Positions 54,854 through 64,000 of a stretch of DNA of 64,000 nucleotides are shown here, piece by piece. The position numbers were made by a program, and so were the translations under genes. Positions within the stretch are counted from its first letter, which is position 1. Every line of letters begins with the position of its first letter. A model generated the notes under the pieces. That model was given only the letters and a program-made list of their open reading frames with translations. It did no database searches and was not told the origin of the DNA. Source of the stretch: Gallionellales bacterium 39-52-133 (GTDB taxonomy: Bacteria; Pseudomonadota; Gammaproteobacteria; Burkholderiales; Gallionellaceae); contig NCJL01000004.1 of the NCBI GenBank assembly GCA_002278935.1, positions 372,001 through 436,000 of the forward strand, in the 5' to 3' direction.

Positions 54854-55090
54854 ATGGCGGGAAAATCCCCTAAGACGCCGACCTTTGAGGCGGCGCTGGC
54901 AGAACTGGAGCAGGTGGTGGCTGATATGGAATCTGGCAAGCTGCCGCTGGAAGAATCGCTGGCTGCCTATCAACGCGGTGCCGAGCTGCTAAAGCAGTGC
55001 CGCAGCCGTCTGGACGATGCGCAGCAGCAGGTGCGCATACTGGAAGACGGAACCCTGAAGGCCTTTGCCAGCAACGGTGACAACGCGTAG
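54854..55090 (+). CDS. xseB: Exodeoxyribonuclease VII small subunit
   Basis: 78 residues matching XseB: FEAALAELEQVVADMESGKL and LEESLAAYQRGAELLKQCR. XseB binds XseA to form exonuclease VII, which degrades single-stranded DNA. The usual order xseB-ispA-dxs is kept. Its stop TAG is inside the first arm of the hairpin repeat at 55086. Confidence 0.95.
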   Translation: MAGKSPKTPTFEAALAELEQVVADMESGKLPLEESLAAYQRGAELLKQCRSRLDDAQQQVRILEDGTLKAFASNGDNA

Positions 55091-55142
55091 GTCGGGTTAC
55101 CCCGCAGGGGTTCTTGCACCCCTGGGTGAAACCCGACCTACG
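55086..55142. repeat. Nested hairpin of the GTAGGTCGGGTT family
   Basis: CGTAGGTCGGGTT (55086-55098) pairs perfectly with AACCCGACCTACG (55130-55142); inside, CAGGGGT and ACCCCTG pair around TCTTGC. It starts within the xseB stop codon and ends 35 bases before ispA. Confidence 0.9.
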
Positions 55143-55171
55143 AACAACTTTCCAGACCTACGAACAACTTT
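55135..55171 (+). repeat. 17-base direct repeat before ispA
   Basis: GACCTACGAACAACTTT occurs at 55135-55151 and again at 55155-55171 with CCA between. The first copy is the right arm end of the hairpin repeat, so the end of that element has been duplicated. Confidence 0.9.
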
Positions 55172-55177
55172 ATAAAT

Positions 55178-56068
55178 ATGCCGGATTTTCAAACTTGGGC
55201 GAGCGCCCACCAACACCGTTTTGAAGACGTGTTAAAAACCCTGCTGCCGCAAGCCAGCCTCGCGCCGCAGCGTTTGCACGCGGCCATGCGCTACAGCGTG
55301 CTTGACGGCGGCAAGCGTGTGCGTCCGCTGCTGGCGTTTGCAGCAGGCGAGCTGGCGGGCGCGGAACAGCAGCGCGTTGATATTGCCGCCGCTGCGGTTG
55401 AGCTGATCCACGCCTATTCGCTGGTGCATGACGACATGCCGTGCATGGACGACGATGTGCTGCGCCGCGGCAAGCCTACCTGCCATGTGGAATACGACGA
55501 GGCGACCGCGCTGCTGGTGGGCGACAGCCTGCAAAGCCTGGCGTTCCAGCTGCTGTCCGAGCATGTACTGAGCGACAACCCTGCCGGCCAGTTGCAGATG
55601 GTCAAGCTGCTGGCGGTTGCTTCCGGCTCGCGCGGCATGGCGGGCGGGCAGGCGTTTGATCTGGCCAGTGTGGGCAAGGAGCTGACACTGCCGGAACTGG
55701 AATTCATGCATATCCATAAAACCGGCGCGCTGATCCGCGCCGCGATTCTGCTGGGTGCGCACTGCGGCAACGGGCTGGACGCGGCACAGTTGGCAAAGCT
55801 GGATCATTTCGGCAAATGCGTGGGGCTGGCCTTTCAGGTGGTGGATGATGTGCTCGATGCCGAGGCGGATACCGCCACACTGGGCAAGACCGCGGGCAAG
55901 GATGCCGACAATGACAAGCCCACCTATGTCACGCTGCTGGGTGCTGCACAGGCAAAAAAAATGGCGGCTGAACTGCATGCAGAGGCAATGGAATCTTTAT
56001 CCGAATTCGGCGCCAGGGCGCAGCGTCTGCGCGAACTGGCCGACTTCATCGTAATCAGAAAGTATTGA
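55178..56068 (+). CDS. ispA: Farnesyl/geranyl diphosphate synthase (polyprenyl synthetase)
   Basis: Condenses IPP with DMAPP and GPP to FPP. 296 residues with the first Asp-rich motif DDMPCMDDD and the second [20 protein letters not shown], and [10 protein letters not shown]. Its stop overlaps the dxs start (TGATG). Together with dxs it feeds quinone, undecaprenyl and hopanoid precursors. Normal length. Confidence 0.96.
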   Translation: MPDFQTWASAHQHRFEDVLKTLLPQASLAPQRLHAAMRYSVLDGGKRVRPLLAFAAGELAGAEQQRVDIAAAAVELIHAYSLVHDDMPCMDDDVLRRGKPTCHVEYDEATALLVGDSLQSLAFQLLSEHVLSDNPAGQLQMVKLLAVASGSRGMAGGQAFDLASVGKELTLPELEFMHIHKTGALIRAAILLGAHCGNGLDAAQLAKLDHFGKCVGLAFQVVDDVLDAEADTATLGKTAGKDADNDKPTYVTLLGAAQAKKMAAELHAEAMESLSEFGARAQRLRELADFIVIRKY

Positions 56069-57915
56069 TGCCTTATTCATTGCTTGAAACTATTAACAGC
56101 CCGGAAGAGCTGCGCAAACTGGAGCGCAAGCAATTGCCGCAACTGGCCGAGGAGTTGCGCGCCTTTCTGGTCGAATCGGTCAGCAGGACAGGCGGCCACC
56201 TGTCCTCCAATCTGGGTACGGTCGAGCTGACCATTGCCCTGCATTTCGTATTCAATACACCGCAAGACAAGCTGGTGTGGGACGTGGGCCACCAGACCTA
56301 CGCACACAAAATTCTGACCGGCCGCCGTGAACGCATGAACACCCTGCGCATGGCTGGCGGCCTGTCCGGCTTCCCCAAACGCAGCGAAAGCCCCTACGAT
56401 GAATTCGGCACTGGCCACTCCAGTACCTCGATTTCGGCCGCGCTGGGCATGGCGGTGGCGGCACGCCTTGGCGGTAATGACCAGCGCGCGGTTGCCATCA
56501 TCGGCGACGGTGCAATGACAGGCGGCATGGCATTTGAGGCGCTTAATAATGCCGGCGCGCTGGATGCCAATCTGCTGGTGGTGCTGAACGATAATGACAT
56601 GTCGATTTCAACCCCGGTGGGCGCGCTGAATAATTATCTGGCGAAACTGCTGTCGGGCCGTTTCTATTCTGCCATGCGCAAGGGCAGCGAAAAGGTGCTG
56701 AAGGGCATGCCGCCGGTGCTGGAATTTACCCGCCGTGCGGAAGAGCACGTCAAGGGCATGGTCACGCCCGGCACCATGTTCGAGGAATTCGGCTTCAACT
56801 ATATCGGCCCCATCGACGGCCACGATCTGGATGTGCTGGTCACCACGCTCGACAACATACGACATCTCGAAGGGCCGCAATTTCTGCATGTGGTCACGCG
56901 CAAGGGCAAGGGTTACACCCATGCCGAAGACAACAGTATTCTGTACCACGGTGTCAGCAAATTCGATCCGGTTTATGGCATTGTCGCCAAGCCCGCCAGC
57001 AAGCCGACCTACACGCAGATTTTCGGCGACTGGCTGTGCGATATGGCGGCGCAGGATGACAAGCTGATCGGCATTACGCCGGCCATGTGCGAAGGCTCGG
57101 GCATGGTTGAATTCGCCGAAAAATTTCCGCAGCGTTATTACGATGTGGGTATAGCCGAACAGCATGCGCTGACCTTTGCCGCCGGTCTCGCGTGCGAGGG
57201 TTACAAGCCGGTGGTGGCGATCTACTCCACTTTTTTGCAGCGCGCCTACGACCAGCTGATTCACGATATCGCGATCCAGAACCTGCCGGTGCTGCTGGCG
57301 ATCGACCGTGGCGGTCTGGTGGGCGCGGACGGCGCCAGCCATGCCGGTAGTTTCGACCTGAGCTTTTTGCGCTGCATCCCCAATATGACGGTGATGGCGC
57401 CGAGCGACGAAAACGAATGCCGCCAGATGCTGTACACCGCTTATCAGATGAACACCCCCACCGCGGTGCGCTACCCGCGCGGCAGCGGCCCCGGCAGCAA
57501 GGTGGTAGAACACATGCAGGCCTTGCCGGTAGGGCGCGGCGAAGTGCGGCGCAGCGGCAAAAAAATCGCTATCCTCGCCTTTGGTTCCATGCTGGCACCG
57601 GCAATGGCTGCGGCGGAGCAGCTCGACGCAACGGTGGTCAATATGCGTTTTGTCAAACCGCTGGACAGTGAACTGGTGCTACAGATGACGAGTGAACACA
57701 GCCTGCTGGTGACGGTGGAAGAAAATACCATACAGGGCGGCGCGGGCAGTGCGGTGGCGGAATGTCTGGCACAGCACGGCGTGCGCGCAGCGCTGCTGCA
57801 ACTGGGCTTGCCCGACCGCTTTGTCGAACAGGGCGATCCGGCCAGGTTGCTGGCCGATTGCGGTCTGGATGCCGGCGGTATTGCTGCGTCTATCGTGAAA
57901 AAATTGTCCGAGTAA
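56068..57915 (+). CDS. dxs: 1-deoxy-D-xylulose-5-phosphate synthase
   Basis: First enzyme of the MEP pathway; ThDP-dependent condensation of pyruvate and glyceraldehyde-3-P. 615 residues from ATG 56068, overlapping the ispA stop. Signatures [14 protein letters not shown], the ThDP/Mg motif [34 protein letters not shown] and GVGGAP-less C-terminal transketolase domain ending [18 protein letters not shown]. Followed by folE2 after 52 bases containing a TATAAT-like -10 (57931-57936). Confidence 0.97.
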   Translation: MPYSLLETINSPEELRKLERKQLPQLAEELRAFLVESVSRTGGHLSSNLGTVELTIALHFVFNTPQDKLVWDVGHQTYAHKILTGRRERMNTLRMAGGLSGFPKRSESPYDEFGTGHSSTSISAALGMAVAARLGGNDQRAVAIIGDGAMTGGMAFEALNNAGALDANLLVVLNDNDMSISTPVGALNNYLAKLLSGRFYSAMRKGSEKVLKGMPPVLEFTRRAEEHVKGMVTPGTMFEEFGFNYIGPIDGHDLDVLVTTLDNIRHLEGPQFLHVVTRKGKGYTHAEDNSILYHGVSKFDPVYGIVAKPASKPTYTQIFGDWLCDMAAQDDKLIGITPAMCEGSGMVEFAEKFPQRYYDVGIAEQHALTFAAGLACEGYKPVVAIYSTFLQRAYDQLIHDIAIQNLPVLLAIDRGGLVGADGASHAGSFDLSFLRCIPNMTVMAPSDENECRQMLYTAYQMNTPTAVRYPRGSGPGSKVVEHMQALPVGRGEVRRSGKKIAILAFGSMLAPAMAAAEQLDATVVNMRFVKPLDSELVLQMTSEHSLLVTVEENTIQGGAGSAVAECLAQHGVRAALLQLGLPDRFVEQGDPARLLADCGLDAGGIAASIVKKLSE

Positions 57916-57967
57916 ATTTGTCGGACATTGCTTATAATGACATTTAATAATTTATTGAGATCCAATC

Positions 57968-58768
57968 ATGAAGTCTAATGCTGCCTGTCCCATTCCCGAC
58001 GTACAGGGTTCTGCCGATACCCGTCAGCTGGCGATCAACAAAGTCGGCATCAAGAGCATTCGCCATCCGGTTATCGTCAGGGACAAGAGCGAAGGCGTGC
58101 AGCACACCATTGCCAACTTCAATATGTACGTGCACCTGCCGCACAACTTCAAGGGCACGCACATGTCGCGTTTTGTGGAGATACTCAACACCCACGGCCG
58201 TGAAATTTCGGTGGAATCGTTCGAGAGCATCTTGCGCGAAATGGTCACCAAGCTGGAGGCGCAATCCGGTTATATCGAAATGACCTTCCCGTATTTCGTC
58301 AACAAAAAAGCCCCCGTGTCCGGCGTGCAAAGCCTGCTCGATTACGACGTAACCTTTATCGGCGAAATCGTCGACGGTGTGTATCGCTTCAACATGAAAG
58401 TGCTGATCCCGGTGACCAGCCTGTGTCCCTGTTCAAAAAAGATTTCCGAGCGCGGCGCGCACAACCAGCGCTCGCATGTCACCATCACCGTGCGTACCAG
58501 CAGCCCGGTGTGGATAGAGGAAATTGTGCGCGTGGCCGAAGAGCAGGCTTCCAGCGAGCTGTACGGTCTGCTCAAGCGCCCCGATGAAAAATTCATCACC
58601 GAGCGCGCCTACGACAACCCCAAGTTTGTCGAAGATATGGTGCGCGATGTGGCGGCAGTGCTGAATGCGGACAAGCGCATACAAGCCTATGTGGTGGAGT
58701 CGGAGAACTTCGAGTCGATCCATAATCACTCTGCCTATGCGCTGATAGAGCGCGACAAGAGTCTGTAA
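57968..58768 (+). CDS. folE2: GTP cyclohydrolase FolE2 (type IB)
   Basis: Makes 7,8-dihydroneopterin triphosphate for folate and queuosine; the type IB enzyme is the zinc-independent alternative to FolE. 266 residues with [20 protein letters not shown] near the start, [18 protein letters not shown], and [20 protein letters not shown], which holds the catalytic Cys and His. In many bacteria it is controlled by Zur; I see no convincing Zur box in the 52-base gap. Start ATG preceded by GAGATCCAATC (weak site). Confidence 0.95.
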   Translation: MKSNAACPIPDVQGSADTRQLAINKVGIKSIRHPVIVRDKSEGVQHTIANFNMYVHLPHNFKGTHMSRFVEILNTHGREISVESFESILREMVTKLEAQSGYIEMTFPYFVNKKAPVSGVQSLLDYDVTFIGEIVDGVYRFNMKVLIPVTSLCPCSKKISERGAHNQRSHVTITVRTSSPVWIEEIVRVAEEQASSELYGLLKRPDEKFITERAYDNPKFVEDMVRDVAAVLNADKRIQAYVVESENFESIHNHSAYALIERDKSL

Positions 58769-58818
58769 ATTTGCCGCGTTGGAGGGTGCAAAAGCCGTTT
58801 GTTCTGTCATGTTGTTGC

Positions 58819-58850
58819 AATAAAATATTCAATATAATCAAGTACTTATA
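58819..58850 (+). repeat. AT-rich 32-base dispersed repeat, copy C
   Basis: Identical over 32 bases to the minus-strand copy at 26085-26116 (core TTCAATATAATCAAGTACTT). It lies 50 bases after the folE2 stop and about 57 before the next start. Confidence 0.85.
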
Positions 58851-58906
58851 TTTTAAAGTGAGTTATTGATTTCGTTTTTATCTTTTTAATTTCTGTACGG
58901 TCCAGT

Positions 58907-59614
58907 ATGAAACCAATTGCTATATTTCGTCATTCCGCCAGCGAAGGTGCCGGCTACCTCGTGTCATTTCTTGATGCCCGCAAGCTGCCCTGGCAACTCA
59001 TCCGCATTGATGCGGGCGAAGCGGTTCCTCCCGATGCCGGCGCGTTTTCCGGTCTGGTATTCATGGGCGGACCGATGAGCGTGAATGATCCCCTGCCGTG
59101 GATTGAGCCGGTGCTCGCGCTGATACGCGATGCCGTTGCGCGCGACATTCCGGTGCTGGGCCATTGTCTGGGCGGGCAGCTGATGTCACGCGCGCTGGGT
59201 GGCGTCGTGAGAAAAAATTCGGTGAAGGAAATAGGCTGGGGACAGGTTAATCTATCCGTCAACAGCGAGGCACGCGTTTGGTTTGGCGAAATAAAAAGCG
59301 CCATGGTGTTTCACTGGCATGGCGAAACATTCAGCCTGCCGGCCGGGGCCAATCATCTCCTGTCCAGCAAACACTGCACCAATCAGGCCTACTCACTGGG
59401 CAAGCATCTCGCGTTGCAATGCCATGTTGAAATGACCGAAGAGATGATACGTGAATGGTGCGAAATTGGAGCGGATGAAATTTCAGAAAAAGTGCACAGT
59501 GAAGGCGTGCAGTCGGCAGTGGTGATTCAGAGCCTGATGCCGCAGTATCTGCCGCCTTTGCATGCGCTGGCAGAGACGATCTACACGCAGTGGATTAAAG
59601 GTCTGCCAGACTGA
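58907..59614 (+). CDS. Type 1 glutamine amidotransferase domain protein
   Basis: 235 residues. Class I amidotransferase fold with nucleophile Cys87 in GHCLGGQL and the His173/Glu175 pair in CHVEMTEEM. FMGGPMSVNDPLPW is the oxyanion-side loop typical of the GuaA-like/GATase1_1 group of stand-alone amidotransferases. The synthase partner is not encoded nearby; such proteins often act as gamma-glutamyl hydrolases or peptide amidases. The AT-rich repeat at 58819 precedes it. Confidence 0.88.
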   Translation: MKPIAIFRHSASEGAGYLVSFLDARKLPWQLIRIDAGEAVPPDAGAFSGLVFMGGPMSVNDPLPWIEPVLALIRDAVARDIPVLGHCLGGQLMSRALGGVVRKNSVKEIGWGQVNLSVNSEARVWFGEIKSAMVFHWHGETFSLPAGANHLLSSKHCTNQAYSLGKHLALQCHVEMTEEMIREWCEIGADEISEKVHSEGVQSAVVIQSLMPQYLPPLHALAETIYTQWIKGLPD

Positions 59615-59694
59615 TATTTTAAGTACGGGCTGATATTTTAAGCCCGGCTGGCAACGCGGCATCATTAAAAAGCATTACGCTGAAAAACAGCCGT

Positions 59695-62148
<2,454 letters not shown>

Positions 62149-62276
62149 ATATTGTTTCTTTCCGATAAACCGAGTCCGGGCGTTAATCAATCTGCATTGC
62201 ATCTTGCTGCTGTCCATGCTGGAACTACAGAACAATATTTAAAGCTGCCTGCAAACAATATAGTGCTGCAGACCGT

Positions 62277-62645
62277 TCATTTTTCACAATGCCGCAAATC
62301 AAACGGAGAAAGCCAGTTTCTGCACCACCATATTGACTGCGCGCGCCGCCAGCCGTGGCCATGATATTTGTGCCTGACTACTCGTGCAGTAGACAAAAAT
62401 TCCCTGGGAAATTCCAGATAGGTAATACTCAGAAAAATCCAGTTAAGCAAAGTGTCAAGAATGAGGCCTGCGAAAAGAATCGCATAACACGTCCAGCGTA
62501 CTGATAAATGCACTGTTTCAAATCTGCCGGCATCTTTGGTGTCGCGCAGATTGGTGATGGCCAGATAAAAAATAAAAGTAAGAACAAATAGTACCGCTGA
62601 AATGCAAGCCCACGAAAGCACAACAAGAAAGGGTGTCAAAATCAT
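62277..62645 (-). CDS. Small membrane protein resembling betaproteobacterial prophage proteins
   Basis: About 122 residues from ATG 62645 (a TTG at 62705 in frame is possible). Two or three membrane helices (LVVLSWACISAVLFVLTFIFY, CYAILFAGLILDTLLNWIFL) then a basic C-terminus with EFPREFLSTARVVRHK and GWRRAQSIWWCRNWLSPFD. I recall proteins of this shape and ending from prophages and plasmids of Burkholderiales and relatives; there is no other phage gene nearby. Function unknown. Confidence 0.6.
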   Translation of the reverse strand: MILTPFLVVLSWACISAVLFVLTFIFYLAITNLRDTKDAGRFETVHLSVRWTCYAILFAGLILDTLLNWIFLSITYLEFPREFLSTARVVRHKYHGHGWRRAQSIWWCRNWLSPFDLRHCEK

Positions 62646-63193
62646 AAAATAAAAACTCTCGTTGGCAAAAAATCTGCTTATAAATAAATAGCCCTGTTTG
62701 TGCAAGGGAGTGGTTACTGCAGTGCATAATCTAACAGTAAAATTATGCTACAGCCAGAAATAAAATCATCCGAATTGCTAAAATTTTTTGTGGCCTCGCG
62801 GCAAAAGCTTGCAGGCAGGGCGAAGTCCCCAATCAGCTTGCCAGCACAGGGTTGTCACCGCATTTCAACTTTATAAACGGAGCAATCATTAGGCGGAAAA
62901 ATAGGTTGCTACAAATGAAGAAATTATTCGCAGGAATTGAAGGCCGGAAAGTTTTAATGTCGGGTAGCAGTGCGGGGATATTTATCCGGTATAGATGCAC
63001 GGGATAATTTGAACAGAAATCCGTGGGCTGCGTTTTTCCGGTTTTGCTTGGGGCAGGCTGTCTGTTTATGTCATTTTCAGCCAGCTTTGCACTATTTGTT
63101 GCAAACGCCATAAACAAATTAAGCCAATAGACTTGTTATTGTGTTTCAATGTCATATACTTAACATACTATTCTTCTTGCAGAAGGAGACCTT
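62646..63193. other. 548-base region without a convincing gene before parA
   Basis: A 94-codon minus-strand frame (62833-63117) has no ribosome-binding site and an unprotein-like composition, so I reject it. The right end carries the parA promoter. Nothing repeat-like was found; the stretch is AT-rich and may be the scar of a lost element, given the phage-like gene on one side and the orphan ParA on the other. Confidence 0.5.
63133..63160 (+). promoter_or_regulatory. Sigma-70 promoter of the ParA gene
   Basis: TTGTTA (63133-63138), 16 bases, TATACT (63155-63160). The ribosome-binding site AGAAGGAG follows about 10 bases before the ATG. Confidence 0.6.
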
Positions 63194-63931
63194 ATGCTCT
63201 CACTCTTGGTAATCAATTCAAAAGGCGGCTCGGGAAAAACAACCGTGACCACCAATATTGCCAGTTACTATGCCGGCAAAGGGCTAAAAACGGCCATCAT
63301 GGATTACGATCCGCAGGGCTCCAGCATGCAGTGGCTGAATGCACGCCCCGCACATTTGCAGCGTATACATGGCGCGAATGCCGCGCCGGCAAAAGGCACC
63401 GCATTGCGCAGCATGAAAGCCTGGGTGCCGAACGAAACCGAGGTGCTGGTAATCGATGCGCCCGCCGGCGCGGAAGGACTGCTGCTGAAGGAGCTGGTGC
63501 GCAAGGCAAATTACATCCTGATACCGGTCGCCCCGTCGCCAATTGATATTCGTGCCACCGCAAATTTTATCCGCGACCTGCTGCTGGTCGGCGGCGCGCG
63601 CACCAGCACCGTGAAAATTGCGGTTGTTGCCAACCGCGTGCGCAGCCATTCCACCACCGCCTATGTCGCACTCGAGCGTTTTCTCAACTCGCTCAAGCTG
63701 CCTTTCCTTACCAGCATCAGCGATTCCGAAAACTACCTGCATGCCGCGCAAAACGGCGAGGGTGTGTTCGACATGGATGAAATGGCCACGGCCTCGGAGC
63801 GGCAGGAGCTGATGCCTGTCATGCGCTGGTTGCAGGGCTACTTCCCCAACCGCTTCGGCGTGCGCGCGGATGACAAGGTGGTGAGTCTGGAAAGCTCGAT
63901 GAAGTATTCGGCTTATCGGGGCGGGAAGTAG
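63194..63931 (+). CDS. ParA/MinD-family ATPase (orphan)
   Basis: 245 residues. Deviant Walker A KGGSGKTT (residues 10-17) and the A' motif DYDPQGSS, then EVLVIDAPAGAEG (Walker B-like) and a Pro/Ile core IPVAPSPIDIRATANFIRDLL. This is the short ParA form without a helix-turn-helix. No parB and no centromere-like repeats are within the window (only 69 bases remain), so its cargo is unknown: chemoreceptor arrays, plasmid-like elements or a membrane complex are all possible. RBS AGAAGGAG is strong. Confidence 0.9.
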   Translation: MLSLLVINSKGGSGKTTVTTNIASYYAGKGLKTAIMDYDPQGSSMQWLNARPAHLQRIHGANAAPAKGTALRSMKAWVPNETEVLVIDAPAGAEGLLLKELVRKANYILIPVAPSPIDIRATANFIRDLLLVGGARTSTVKIAVVANRVRSHSTTAYVALERFLNSLKLPFLTSISDSENYLHAAQNGEGVFDMDEMATASERQELMPVMRWLQGYFPNRFGVRADDKVVSLESSMKYSAYRGGK

Positions 63932-64000
63932 GGTTTCAACAAGCGCTGTTCATGCACTGCAAACAGGGGCGTCATCCCTGAAAATTTTGTCTCTTCAGAC

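Noticed and set aside
56608-57513. 301-codon minus-strand frame
   Set aside because: Antisense to dxs, which has a full thiamine-diphosphate motif and normal length.
57917-57960. Zur box or riboswitch before folE2
   Set aside because: Only a TATAAT-like -10 is visible; no TGTTATA-type palindrome or pre-queuosine structure can be drawn.
62833-63117. 94-codon minus-strand frame in the gap before parA
   Set aside because: No ribosome-binding site, no membrane or domain pattern, and unbalanced codon use.

Overview
The window looks like a piece of a betaproteobacterial chromosome, probably of the order Nitrosomonadales (a Gallionellaceae-like organism is my best guess, by inference). The clearest support is the gene order TPR lipoprotein - lolB - ispE - tRNA-Gln - prs - rplY - pth - ychF, and the dacC - dat - ybeD - lipB - lipA run joined by ATGA overlaps; both are familiar betaproteobacterial arrangements. 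GC content is moderate and coding density is high. I see no insertion sequence, CRISPR array or rRNA operon; one tRNA is present.

Layout. 1-3590: the start of a PDC sensor protein, a hybrid histidine kinase and mutM. 3591-6458: an ammonium-transporter operon (unknown gene - amtB - unknown gene) behind a very good sigma-54 promoter. 6496-9581: a GldA/F/G-like ABC exporter. 9794-16886: the housekeeping lolB-ispE-prs-rplY-pth-ychF block with tRNA-Gln. 16956-20275: a HerA-like ATPase, a DUF4197 protein and a small outer-membrane barrel. 20391-34981: a dense signalling region with a chemoreceptor, an HD-GYP response regulator, two related hybrid kinases separated by a tiny secreted protein, a CHASE/FixL-like-PAS hybrid kinase, and an Hpt-REC-REC-GGDEF diguanylate cyclase. 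35098-40044: lipoate synthesis, D-amino-acid and cell-wall genes, and an HDOD protein. 40315-42142: a RegB/RegA redox two-component pair. 42399-49029: an OprC/NosA-like TonB-dependent copper receptor, a fatty-acid desaturase, a SpoIIAA-like protein and a GGDEF-EAL protein. 49111-52552: a Fur-controlled group (hemP, outer-membrane barrel, flavinylated FMN-binding protein, ApbE, small histidine-rich membrane protein). 52588-59614: a DMT exporter, a Rieske oxygenase, xseB-ispA-dxs, folE2 and a glutamine amidotransferase. 59695-63931: a 7TMR-DISM hybrid kinase, a small phage-like membrane protein and an orphan ParA.

How the parts fit. Much of the window is environmental sensing. The signalling block carries candidate blue-light (LOV) and haem/oxygen (FixL-like PAS) input domains and both c-di-GMP synthesis (GGDEF) and breakdown (HD-GYP, EAL) outputs; the only recognisable Hpt domain lies on the diguanylate cyclase, so a hybrid-kinase to cyclase phosphorelay is plausible. 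RegBA, the copper receptor and the Fur-controlled flavin/haem group point to a lifestyle centred on redox balance and metals.

The most interesting items are: a LOV domain whose signalling glutamine is replaced by cysteine; a Fur-box-led hemP - barrel - FMN protein - ApbE - four-helix candidate dihaem protein set that could be an iron or haem reduction system; two families of dispersed intergenic repeats, one made of paired TCCACAGATTTCACAGAT-like arms and one AT-rich 32-mer found after gene ends; and an amtB operon with unknown partners where glnK would normally be.
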